A DNA stretch of 64,000 bases from NCBI GenBank assembly GCA_902527215.1, contig CABZOF010000001.1:124001-188000 (forward strand). Reading direction: 5' to 3'. The position numbers were made by a program, and so were the translations under genes. The stretch is from an uncultured Pelagibacteraceae bacterium. GTDB lineage: Bacteria; Pseudomonadota; Alphaproteobacteria; Pelagibacterales; Pelagibacteraceae. Under the pieces are notes generated by a model. That model saw nothing but the letters and a program-made list of their open reading frames with translations, was not told the origin of the DNA and ran no database searches. Positions 33,540-42,800 of this stretch are shown piece after piece; position 1 is the first letter of the stretch; the number at the start of each line of letters is the position of its first letter.

Positions 33540-33794
33540 ATGAAAAATATTATCATGTATTCAGGCCCGATGTGTGCTTTTTGTGATGCAGCAAAAAGGT
33601 TGCTGAATAGAAATAATCTTGAATACAAAGTTATTGATGTATCTACAGGTCCAGAGCTTAGAGATGAAATGATACAAAAAGCTAATGGAAGAAGAACAAT
33701 ACCTCAAATTTTTTTTAATGATGAACATATTGGTGGTTACCAAGAGTTAAGAGATCTTGAAAAAAATGGTCAACTAGAGGCATCTTTAAAGTAA
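33540..33794 (+). CDS. grxC: glutaredoxin 3 (GrxC-type)
   Basis: 84 residues, normal length for a class I glutaredoxin. The redox site is C12-x-x-C15 in 'SGPMCAFCDAAKRLL' (the usual P-Y is replaced by A-F), the cis-proline region is 'GRRTIPQIFFND' and the glutathione-binding 'IGGYQEL' follows. It reduces disulfides and glutathione adducts in the cytoplasm. It converges with the DUF1479 gene with a single base between the two stops and no terminator hairpin. Confidence 0.88.
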   Translation: MKNIIMYSGPMCAFCDAAKRLLNRNNLEYKVIDVSTGPELRDEMIQKANGRRTIPQIFFNDEHIGGYQELRDLEKNGQLEASLK

Positions 33795-33795
33795 A

Positions 33796-35034
33796 TTAAT
33801 TCCAATCAACTAAACCTAATTGTTTTTTTGCAAGAGTACTTAGATCTTTTTCTGTCACCCTTCCTTTATAATTAACCTCAAAGTCTTCTGGTGCAAAATC
33901 TGGTGGACTTTTTCCTTCTAAAAACTTTTTTGATTGCTTGTTAATATAATCTAAATTTTTTTTACAATATGGGGTTGAGCCAACATAAATAACATTAGAA
34001 AAATTTTTTCCTAAATGCTTGTCTTCTACTGCATGGATAACATCTGGATGCCACCAAATTGTATCACCAGGGTACATTTTAGGTATTGATATTAATCCTT
34101 CTAAAAGTAAGCTATGATATTTTTCATTAACTGATAGTGCTTTTCCAACTTTCGATCCGCATAACTCATTATCTGGAACATCATCTAACAGAGTTCTGGT
34201 CAAAACATAAGCCATAGCTTTTGAAATAGGAATTAATTGTAATGTTCCATCTTTAGGGCCCTGTTCAGTTAAGGCTGTCCAACCTTGAAAAGTTCTAAAA
34301 ACATGAGCAACTGCTGGAGACTCAAATTCAATTGTTCTATCTCTATATTTTGCATCAAATGGATTAAAATTTTTAAATCTATCTGAAAATATATCATTAT
34401 AAATTTTTTGATAAGAAGGATCGATCCATCTTTCAACTGACCCTGCATCGCAATGTGGTGACAAACCCAAACTATTGTCGCCTGGTTCTCTTCTTCGGAT
34501 CCTGTCAGCGTATGAAAGTTCTCGATTTGGATCAAATACCTCATATTCCTCATTTTTAAAAACCCATAGATTATTTAAAAATTTTTTAATTTTAGCCATT
34601 TTGTGGGAGTGCCTGATTTTAATTTGAGCTTTTGACCAATACAATCCATAAATTTGAGGCTTACCAGATTTTAAATCACTAAAGTAATTATCTAGACCCT
34701 CTTTCTTTTTTTGATCATTGTAATATCCATTATGTTCAATATATTTTTCTAGATCATTGTTAAGTTTACCTATTTTTTTTTGATCAAATACATCTCTAAT
34801 AATAATACATCCTCTTTTTTTTATTTGATCATTTATTCTTAAATCAGGTGATAAAAGTTCTTTATACTTTATTTCAGGAATAATATTTTTAGATAATTTC
34901 TTTAACCTCTTTATTTTATAAATCTCTTTTTTTATATAATTTTCAATATTTTTAAAATTTTGCTTAAAATCTTTAGATAATTTTCTTAGCTTTTTTTTTG
35001 CTGGAATAATTTTATGATCAACTTTTCTATACAT
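33796..35034 (-). CDS. DUF1479 family protein (YbiU-like, 2OG-Fe(II) oxygenase fold)
   Basis: 412 residues. The central part resembles the DUF1479 family: 'RGCIIIRDVFD' at 74-84, 'ELSYADRIRRREPGDNSLGLSPHCD' and 'GSVERW'. The probable metal ligands are H194 and D196 ('SPHCDAGS') with distal H334 ('WHPDVIHAV'), consistent with a double-stranded beta-helix Fe/2OG oxygenase, although a reaction for this family is not established. The first 60 residues are lysine-rich and probably helical. It is isolated on the minus strand behind the secreted-protein gene (38 bp gap). Confidence 0.75.
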   Translation of the reverse strand: MYRKVDHKIIPAKKKLRKLSKDFKQNFKNIENYIKKEIYKIKRLKKLSKNIIPEIKYKELLSPDLRINDQIKKRGCIIIRDVFDQKKIGKLNNDLEKYIEHNGYYNDQKKKEGLDNYFSDLKSGKPQIYGLYWSKAQIKIRHSHKMAKIKKFLNNLWVFKNEEYEVFDPNRELSYADRIRRREPGDNSLGLSPHCDAGSVERWIDPSYQKIYNDIFSDRFKNFNPFDAKYRDRTIEFESPAVAHVFRTFQGWTALTEQGPKDGTLQLIPISKAMAYVLTRTLLDDVPDNELCGSKVGKALSVNEKYHSLLLEGLISIPKMYPGDTIWWHPDVIHAVEDKHLGKNFSNVIYVGSTPYCKKNLDYINKQSKKFLEGKSPPDFAPEDFEVNYKGRVTEKDLSTLAKKQLGLVDWN

Positions 35035-35072
35035 AAATATAGTCTAAATTAAATTATGAAGATTATGAAGTT

Positions 35073-35849
35073 TTATTGAATAGTTATTGTAACTACTGGT
35101 TCCTGTGGGTCAAACATACAAAAATTGGAACCAACATCTGTTGCTTTGATTGCTGCTGAAGTACCAAAACTAATATCTATAATTGGAGAAGTTAAAGACA
35201 CAGTGTAAGGCGATGTAAGAGTATAGACCATTACATGATCGTCCGAGGTGCTCCCATCTGCATGCTGAGTTTGGTAAGTAGACGATCCACTACCTTGAGC
35301 ATAAGTGATTGTATTTGCATCACCCACTCCAGTACAAGCAGCATTTCCACAAACTTTCATTTGATCATTTTTTAAATATAATTCTGCTTCTGCAGCAGTG
35401 CCCCCGTCAGCAAGAATTGGTGTTGTGTCATATTTTTCATTATCACTTAAAGCTCCTGCAGGATAAGCAGAGCCAGAGAGTGCTGCAGTTGTCGTGCAAT
35501 TATCTGTAACACCTGAAACTTCTAAATCAGCTTGAATGGTAAATTTTCTATCTATAGTAACTCTCATATGAGTATAAGTTTCTCCTAAAGGTAAAAGTGC
35601 TGGATCTCCATATGAAGCAGCTGCAGCACCTGCATTTACGGATGCAATATCCACAACTTTTTCGGTATTTCCTATTACGACTGCACCAACACAACTTGAA
35701 ACACTTGTGCTCGCTGTACATAATTCTACTTTTTTCATTGTTACTTTGTATACACTTGCAAGGCCAGTTGTGCTTGCAGCATGCAAAGTTGAAAATGAAA
35801 AGAACATTATGATTTTTACAAAAATTAATATTCTAAAAGTCGTTTTCAT
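35073..35849 (-). CDS. secreted protein of unknown function
   Basis: 258 residues with a signal peptide (hydrophobic segment about 6-19, cleavage after 'LHAA' near 25). The mature part is threonine/serine/alanine-rich, poor in lysine compared with neighbours, has paired cysteines ('LCTASTSVSSC', 'VCGNAAC') and predicted beta content ('YTHMRVTIDRKFTIQADLEV'). I recognise no family. It overlaps the preceding barrel gene by one base, so it is co-translated and co-secreted with it, and could be a surface partner or cargo of that barrel (inference). Confidence 0.6.
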   Translation of the reverse strand: MKTTFRILIFVKIIMFFSFSTLHAASTTGLASVYKVTMKKVELCTASTSVSSCVGAVVIGNTEKVVDIASVNAGAAAASYGDPALLPLGETYTHMRVTIDRKFTIQADLEVSGVTDNCTTTAALSGSAYPAGALSDNEKYDTTPILADGGTAAEAELYLKNDQMKVCGNAACTGVGDANTITYAQGSGSSTYQTQHADGSTSDDHVMVYTLTSPYTVSLTSPIIDISFGTSAAIKATDVGSNFCMFDPQEPVVTITIQ

Positions 35850-36685
35850 TAATCAGCTCTCGATATTGTTGATTTACCGTTAAATTCTACAAAAATTTTA
35901 TTATTACGTTTTACTTTTGTTAACAATTGACCAGACATGTCTTTTTGATCTCTCCATGTATTTTCACTTATGAAACCATCTTGTAAAGAATTTTTATTTC
36001 TTGGAGGATGAACAAACATTATTTTTGCATACCACTCATCTTCTAATCCCTTTTTGTCTTTATCATCATATGCAATTTCTAGATTTAATGTTGGACTTAA
36101 TAATAATTCTGATCCAATTTTTGTGCCTTTTACATCGTCTCTAGAAACACCTTCCCATTCATAAGTATTAATAAATACATCTGCCCAATGTAGATAAGGA
36201 ATTTGTGATGCTAAACCTAATTCATATCCATCTAAAACTTTTTCATCTGACGCATCATCTAGTCCAAAATAATAATTGTACATAAATTCTAAAACTGCAC
36301 TTCTTGCTTCTATACCAAAACTAGATCTTAAGTTTCCAGCATCATCATAATCGAGAAAAACATTGAAACCAGTCATTAGCGTATTTTCCTGGCTTAATGA
36401 TCTTTTGCCTAAGCCAATATTTGCTACGATTCTTTCATCATTATCTTTTTCTGTATTAAATAAAGATAACTGAGAAAAAAAATTTCCATTTTCAGTTTTT
36501 TCAATCTCTCTTACTGCAAGAATACTATAATCGGGTTTATTATTTTCTCTTAAATCAATACTAACCTCTGTATCACCCTCACCAGGGATTAAATTAGATA
36601 TATATTGTGAAATATTATTGGATATATCTGCGCTCAAATTACTTGTAAATAAAACGAGAAATGAGACCAAAAGTATTTTTTTCAT
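35849..36685 (-). CDS. outer-membrane beta-barrel protein resembling the inverse autotransporter barrel domain
   Basis: 278 residues with a signal peptide ('KKILLVSFLVLFTSNLSAD'). The mature chain shows alternating amphipathic strands and motifs like those of intimin/invasin barrels: 'ANIGLGKRSLSQENTLMTGFNVFLDYD', 'RSSFGIEARSAVLEFMYNYYFGLDD', 'DGYELGLASQIPYLHWADVFINTYEWEG' and 'GTKIGSELLLSPTLNLEIAYDDK'. Full inverse autotransporters continue into Ig-like passenger domains, but here the protein stops after the barrel. The adjacent secreted protein may be a separate partner. A general porin-like barrel is the alternative. Confidence 0.6.
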   Translation of the reverse strand: MKKILLVSFLVLFTSNLSADISNNISQYISNLIPGEGDTEVSIDLRENNKPDYSILAVREIEKTENGNFFSQLSLFNTEKDNDERIVANIGLGKRSLSQENTLMTGFNVFLDYDDAGNLRSSFGIEARSAVLEFMYNYYFGLDDASDEKVLDGYELGLASQIPYLHWADVFINTYEWEGVSRDDVKGTKIGSELLLSPTLNLEIAYDDKDKKGLEDEWYAKIMFVHPPRNKNSLQDGFISENTWRDQKDMSGQLLTKVKRNNKIFVEFNGKSTISRAD

Positions 36686-36750
36686 AACTTGTATTTATAT
36701 AAAAACCTATATTGGACAAGAAAATTTAACAAGATAATTTTAAGTTTGTA

Positions 36751-37122
36751 TTATTTGTTTGGTTTAAAAACCAAGCAAACACCATTATTGCAGTATCTTT
36801 TTCCAGTTGGTTGTGGGCCATCATCAAATATATGGCCGTGATGTCCTCCACAATTCTTGCAATGGTACTCCGTTCTGGCATAACCGATATGATAGTCTGT
36901 TGTAGTTTCAAATGCATCAGGTAGAGACTCATAAAATGATGGCCAGCCAGAGCCACTTTCATACTTTGTGTTAGACTCAAACAATTTCACTCCACAGTTT
37001 GCACAATGATAACTACCCTCTCTCTTTTCAAAATTAAGTTCGCTTGAACCTGGAGGTTCTGTAGCTTCTTCAAATAATACTTTATTTTGTTGATGAGTTA
37101 AATTTGGATTATTTTTTGTCAT
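36751..37122 (-). CDS. msrB: peptide-methionine (R)-S-oxide reductase
   Basis: 123 residues, full-length MsrB domain. Zinc is held by C40/C43 ('HCANCG') and C88/C91 ('HCKNCGG'); the catalytic cysteine is C111 in 'GKRYCNNG', and 'SGSGWPSFYE' plus 'GHHGHIFDDGP' are family hallmarks. It repairs methionine-R-sulfoxide in proteins. A recycling cysteine common in other MsrB proteins is not obvious, though C116 ('NNGVC') lies close to the active site. The gene overlaps the HDAC-like gene by 14 bp. Confidence 0.92.
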   Translation of the reverse strand: MTKNNPNLTHQQNKVLFEEATEPPGSSELNFEKREGSYHCANCGVKLFESNTKYESGSGWPSFYESLPDAFETTTDYHIGYARTEYHCKNCGGHHGHIFDDGPQPTGKRYCNNGVCLVFKPNK

Positions 37123-38014
37123 TTAAATATTTAGCACAATTTTTATGTAAACTTGCATGTAATTCAATAAGTTTTTTAAAGTCTTTGTTGTAACCACCAC
37201 CTAAAACTCCACAAATAGGAACTCTTCTTTTAAAAAAGTTTCCAATAACCATCTCGTCTCTTTTATTAATTCCTTTGTCAGTAATACACAACTTACCTAA
37301 TCTATCATCTAAGTGAATGTCAACACCTGCGATATAAAATACGAAATCAAAATTAAAATCGTTAAGAAAAATTAAATTTTTTTTTAAAATATCTAAATAC
37401 TCATTATCTTCCATGTTTTGTTCAAGTTCAATATCCAGATCACTTTTTGATTTAATTGGTGGGTAATTCACTTTTGTGTGCATGCTAAATGTAAAAACAT
37501 TATTTTCATTTTTAAATATTTCTGAATTTCCGTTACCTTGGTGAACATCTAAATCGACTATAAGGATTTTGTTAGCCAACCCTCTATTCAAGAGATACTT
37601 TGCAGCAACAGCCACATCATTAAAAACACAAAAACCAGCTCCCTCGTCATAAATAGCATGATGACTTCCACCAGCTGTGTTACAAGCTATTCCATAATTT
37701 ATTGCTAATTTAGAGGCCAATACCGTTCCGCCTGTTGCAACTAAAGATCTTCTGACCACACTATCAACTAAAGGAAACCCTATTTTTTTTACCAATTTTT
37801 GCTCTAATGTTTTATTTTTAATTTTAAAAATATACTCCTCCGAGTGAACTCCTTTTAGTGTATCTACTGAGCATGGGTCAGGTTTATAAAACTTCTTAAC
37901 TACCTTTTCTTTTTTAAGAAAACTTGCTAATTCACCAAACTTTTTAATTGGAAATTTATTATCATCACCAATTTTTGCTTCATAATCAGGGTGATTTACA
38001 ACTGGTAATTCCAC
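37109..38014 (-). CDS. histone-deacetylase/acetoin-utilization family deacetylase
   Basis: 301 residues with the arginase-deacetylase fold: 'NTAGGSHHAIYDEGAGFCVFND' with the catalytic pair H118/H119, zinc ligands D156 and H158 in 'IVDLDVHQGNGN', a third aspartate in 'YIAGVDIHLDDRLG', and 'GVLGGGY' near the end. Bacterial members deacetylate polyamines or other small acetylated amines, or proteins. The start is GTG at 38014, directly before the D-2-hydroxyacid dehydrogenase stop. Substrate not determined. Confidence 0.85.
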   Translation of the reverse strand: MELPVVNHPDYEAKIGDDNKFPIKKFGELASFLKKEKVVKKFYKPDPCSVDTLKGVHSEEYIFKIKNKTLEQKLVKKIGFPLVDSVVRRSLVATGGTVLASKLAINYGIACNTAGGSHHAIYDEGAGFCVFNDVAVAAKYLLNRGLANKILIVDLDVHQGNGNSEIFKNENNVFTFSMHTKVNYPPIKSKSDLDIELEQNMEDNEYLDILKKNLIFLNDFNFDFVFYIAGVDIHLDDRLGKLCITDKGINKRDEMVIGNFFKRRVPICGVLGGGYNKDFKKLIELHASLHKNCAKYLNDKK

Positions 38015-38015
38015 T

Positions 38016-38966
38016 TTACTTTATTTCTCGAATAGGCTTGCCAGCAACGCAGGCTTCTAAATTCTCAATCATTTGAGTATAGAAAATAGAATAATTTTCA
38101 GCTGTGACGTAGCCTACGTGTGGAAGCAAAAGTGCATTAGGCACAAATCTCAATTTATGACTACTGGGTAGAGGCTCTTTATCATAAACATCTATACCAG
38201 CTCCAGCAATTACATTAGTTGAGAGAGCTTTAATTAAATCATCTTCGTTAACAATTGGACCTCTTGAAGTATTAATTAGAAAAGCAGATTTTTTCATTTT
38301 ATTAAATTCAGCAAGCTTTATACAATCCTTGTATCTTTCTCCTCCTCGGACATGAATTGATATAAAGTCAGAGTTTTGAATAAGATCCTCTTTATTAGAT
38401 GGTAAAACATCAAGTTCTTTACACTTATCTAGACTTAGGTTTTCACTCCATGCCATTACTTGCATACCAAATGCTTTTCCAATTTTGGCAACTTGAGATC
38501 CAACTTTTCCTAAACCAACAAGGCCTAGAATTTTTCCTTTTAATTCAACACCCACTGTTGTCTGCCAATAACCTTGGTACATATTATCAACTTCCATCTT
38601 AATATTTCTAGCTAGCCCTAATATTAACGCCCATGTTAATTCACAGGTAGGGTTTGAGTTAATTTCTGTTCCAGTAACAACAATTTTAGCTTTTTTTGTT
38701 GCTTCGAGATCTATGGCTTTATTTCTCATTCCGCTTGTAGAAATGTATTTCAGTTTTTTTAAACTTTTAATCAGATTTGAAGTAATTGATGTTCTTTCTC
38801 TCATAATAAGCAGAGCTTCAAATTCTTTTAGTTTTTCTATTGTATCATCCTCGTTTTCAAAAGGTTCGCTGAAAATCTCAATATCAAACTTTGATGAAAG
38901 ATTTTTCAAATCTATAAATTCTTGAGCAACGTTTTGATAATCGTCTAAAATAGCTACTTTAAGCAT
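38016..38966 (-). CDS. D-2-hydroxyacid dehydrogenase (phosphoglycerate-dehydrogenase-like)
   Basis: 316 residues from ATG 38966. The open frame extends upstream to a TTG at 39002, but 'MLKVAILDDYQN' is the standard beginning of this family and is the preferred start. The NAD-binding segment is 'GKILGLVGLGKVGSQVAKIGKAFGM', and the catalytic residues lie in 'INTSRGPIVNE' (arginine), 'GIDVYDKEPLP' (glutamate) and 'LLLPHVGYVT' (histidine). It reduces a 2-keto acid or oxidises a D-2-hydroxy acid. Its start overlaps the DMT-carrier stop by 8 bp. Confidence 0.87.
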   Translation of the reverse strand: MLKVAILDDYQNVAQEFIDLKNLSSKFDIEIFSEPFENEDDTIEKLKEFEALLIMRERTSITSNLIKSLKKLKYISTSGMRNKAIDLEATKKAKIVVTGTEINSNPTCELTWALILGLARNIKMEVDNMYQGYWQTTVGVELKGKILGLVGLGKVGSQVAKIGKAFGMQVMAWSENLSLDKCKELDVLPSNKEDLIQNSDFISIHVRGGERYKDCIKLAEFNKMKKSAFLINTSRGPIVNEDDLIKALSTNVIAGAGIDVYDKEPLPSSHKLRFVPNALLLPHVGYVTAENYSIFYTQMIENLEACVAGKPIREIK

Positions 38967-39864
38967 TTTGAGTTTTTTTATTCGAAATTGTAATACCAGC
39001 AATTATAAAAATTGCACCTAAGAAATGATAAAATAAAATTTTTTCTTTGAAAATTATCATAGCCATTATTGCACCTAGAATTGGCATCAAATGAAGAAAA
39101 ACTCCAGATCTATTAGCCCCAATAAGTTTTACACCTTTTATCCAAAACAGAAAAGAGATTAAACCAGGGAAAAAAACAACATAGAATAAAACTAAATAAA
39201 AAGATGATTGTAATTTGATTACACTGCCCAAACTATAATCAATAAAATACATAGGAATTAGGAAAATAACTCCAAATGTAATAACAACCTGCAAAAGAGA
39301 AATTGGAGATAGATTGAATTCCTTTTTTTTCAGAAGCGCTGAATAAAGAGACCATGCGAACATTGCAATTAATGCAAAAATGTCTCCTTTGTTAAATGAC
39401 AAATTTAATAGATTATTTAAATTTGCTTTTGTTATTATAAACAACACACCTGTAAGTGAGAGAAATACTCCTATTATTTGAAATGGATTTGTTTTCTCAA
39501 TTTTAAGTAAGAATGAAAATAATATAATCATAACTGGTACTGTTGAAATCATAAGTACTCCAGTAATAACTTGGGTATGTCTCAGCGAGTAAAAAAGAGC
39601 TGAATTAAAAACTGTCACAGCCAAAATTCCTAATAATGAAAATAAAAAAATATTATCTATTATAATTTTTTGGTTATTTAATAATTCTTTATATGTGAAT
39701 GGAAGTAAAACTAACCACGCCAAAAACCATCTATAAAAATTTAGTGATATCGGAGGAATATCAATAATGCTTGCAGCTTTTCCTACTATAAAGTTACCTG
39801 CCCAAAACAAACAAGCTAAAACCAAATAAAGAGAGGCTAAATATAAAGGGCTAAGTGTTTTCAT
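38959..39864 (-). CDS. EamA/DMT family transporter
   Basis: 301 residues with ten predicted transmembrane helices in two EamA repeats ('YLVLACLFWAGNFIVGKAAS' at the start and 'GVFLHLMPILGAIMAMIIF' in the second repeat). It overlaps the indolepyruvate oxidoreductase by 14 bp and the dehydrogenase by 8 bp. Cargo is unknown; neighbours dealing with keto acids and D-amino acids make an amino or keto acid plausible. Confidence 0.85.
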   Translation of the reverse strand: MKTLSPLYLASLYLVLACLFWAGNFIVGKAASIIDIPPISLNFYRWFLAWLVLLPFTYKELLNNQKIIIDNIFLFSLLGILAVTVFNSALFYSLRHTQVITGVLMISTVPVMIILFSFLLKIEKTNPFQIIGVFLSLTGVLFIITKANLNNLLNLSFNKGDIFALIAMFAWSLYSALLKKKEFNLSPISLLQVVITFGVIFLIPMYFIDYSLGSVIKLQSSFYLVLFYVVFFPGLISFLFWIKGVKLIGANRSGVFLHLMPILGAIMAMIIFKEKILFYHFLGAIFIIAGITISNKKTQNA

Positions 39865-42800
39865 GAAAAGAATTTAGTAAATCTATTCTATAGTTTATTG
39901 CTTCTTTTATATTCTTTTCCTTAACATGTCCAAAACCTCTGATTTGATCAGGTATTGAAGCTATTTTAACTGCTGTTTCGTAGTTTGATTTATTTATTTT
40001 TTTTCCTATACCAGTGATTGTTTGCTTATAATCTCTTATTAATTCTCTCTCCTTTTTTCTTTCATTTAAATAACCAAATGGATCAAGCTTTGTACCCCTT
40101 AAAAATTTTAATTTAGAGAGCAGTTTGAACACATTAAATAACCAGCCTCCAAATTTAATTTTAAGCAATTTCCCATTAACTTTACTTTTTTTACTAAAAA
40201 TTGGAGGGGCTAAATAAAAATTATAATTAAAATTACCCTCAAAGTTTTTGTTTACATCGTCTACGAATTTTTTATTAGTCATTAATCTCGATACTTCATA
40301 CTCATCTTTGTATGCCATTAATTTGAAATAATTTTTTAAAACTGCATTTGAGAATTGACTACCGTTTCCCATATTTTTATCTATCTTTCTTGCATAGCTT
40401 ACTAGATCTCCAAATTTTTCGGCATATTTTATATTTTGATAATCTTCCAAAAACTTAAATCTGTTATTATATTTTTCCTCAAAACCCTCTAGTACCTCTG
40501 GCTCATCTTTAATTATATCTAAAACCTCATCTTTTAAATTTTCATAATGTCTACCAAATCTGAATGCATCAATATTATCTTTTACACTCGCACCATTTAA
40601 CTCAATTGCTTTTTCAATTGATGAAGCTGAAATTGGAATTAAACCTGATTGATATGCTACTCCAACATTAAACATATTTGATAAAATTGAATTCCCTAAA
40701 ATCTTTGATGTAATTTTATTTGCTGATATAAACTTTATATTTTCTTGACCTGCTATATTAATTAAATTATCTCTCATTTCATCAAATGGTAAGTAAAAAT
40801 TTTTGTCCCTTGTAAAATCTCCAGGCATAACTTCATCTGTATTAATTATTAATTTTGAAATTTTTTTATCTAAGGTTTTTATTATTTCTAAATCATTTGA
40901 TACAAGTAAATCAAATCCTAGAAGTAAGTTAGTATCACCATAAGATAACCTTATTGCTCCAACATCTTCTGGTTTTTCAAAAATTCTCAAGAAACTTTTA
41001 ACAGCTCCACCTTTTTGTGCTAATCCAGTCATATCTAAAACTCCTGATCCTTTTCCATCTATTTGGGCAGCGGTTGCAAGCACTGCTCCAATTGTAACAA
41101 CTCCTGTCCCACCAATTCCAGCAATCATTATTCCAAAAGATTTATCAATTTGAGGTAATATTGGATCGTCTATCTTTGAATTTATTTTATTAATTAAATT
41201 ATCGTCATGATTTTTCTTAAGTCTTATATCTCCCTCAAGACTTACAAAGCTTGGACAAAACCCATCTACACATGTGTAATCTTTGTTACAAGAGGATTGG
41301 TCAATTTGTCTTTTTCTTCCATACTCAGTTTCGACAGGTACAATAGAAACACAATTAGATTGAATTCCACAATCTCCACATCCTTCACATAAGTCTTTAT
41401 TAATAAAAATTTTTTTCTTAGGCTCTTCCAAGATACCTTTTTTTCTTCTCCTTCTTTTCTCAGCTGCACAAGTTTGATCATAAATTATTACAGTTGTTCC
41501 ATTAATTTTGCTCAATTTAATTTGAACATCTAGAATATTTTTTCTATCATAAACTTTAGAGTTTCTAGCAAAACCTCCTCTATCACTATATTTTTCAATT
41601 TCATCTGTGATTATTGCAATTTCTTCGACACCTTCTGCTTCAAGTTGTTTAGACATTTGAGCAACTGTTGGCAATCCATCTAATGCTTGACCTCCTGTTA
41701 AAGCAACGGCATCATTATACAAAATCTTAAATGTCATTTTAGTTTTTGCAGCAACTGCGTGTCTAATTGAAAGAATTCCGGAGTGAATATAAGTTCCATC
41801 TCCCATATTTTGAAAAACATGGTCAGTATTACTAAAAACTGACTCTCCTACCCAAGTAGCTCCCTCGGATCCCATTTGTGAAAAACCCTCGTTATCTCTT
41901 TCCATATGTTCGACAAGATAAGCACAACTAATACCCGTCATTGCTCTACTACCTTCTGGAATTCTGGTTGAGGTATTATGAGGGCAACCTGAACAAAAAT
42001 GTGGGATTCTTTTTAAGGAAATATTTGAATTAGTAGACTCAGTTAAAGATTTCAATTGCATTGAAAAATTTATTACATACTTAGGTAATTGTAGATATTC
42101 TATTATTTCATAAATTTTTAAGCCAATCTCTCCTGGATCTAAAGCTCCAGACGAAACAAACATATCGTTACTATTCTCATCTTTTTTTCCAATTACTTTT
42201 ACTTTTAGGTTTTTATTGAATAAGATTTCTTTTACTTGTGTCTCAATAATTGATCTTTTTTCTTCAACTACAATAATCTTATCCAAATTTTCTGCAAATT
42301 TTTCAATTACTGTTTCTTCTAGTGGCCAAGGCATGGCAATTTTTAAAAATTTGATACCAATTTTATTTGCAACTTCTTTATTTATTCCAATTTTTTCAAG
42401 TCCAAGCTTAGTATCTAAGAAAGATTTTCCTGTACTAATTATTCCAATTCTAGATTCTTCCGAGTCAAAAATTAATTTATTTAAATTATTTAATTTACAA
42501 TATTCTTTGACATATCTTAATTTATGATGATGTAAGCGATATTCTTTTTCTTGGGCAGTATCTTTCAATCTAATATTTAGTCCATCAGATGGATAATTCT
42601 TGTCAGGAATATCTTTGAGAACAACTCTGTTTTCATTTAAATCTACTGTTGCACCTGAACTAACATTGTCATGAACACATTTAATACCAACCCAACAACC
42701 ACTTTTTCTAGATAATTCGATACCTATAATTCCATAGTCTAGTATTTCTTGAACTCCACTTGGATTAAAAAACGGTATCATTGCATCGATCATCGCAAAT

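Noticed and set aside
36726..36980. Open frame of 84 codons on the minus strand in the msrB region
   Set aside because: It overlaps msrB in another frame, has no family resemblance and no ribosome binding site; it is a shadow of msrB.
38967..39002. Upstream TTG extension of the D-2-hydroxyacid dehydrogenase
   Set aside because: The protein family starts at 'MLKVAILDD'; the additional residues lie inside the DMT gene and have no ribosome binding site.
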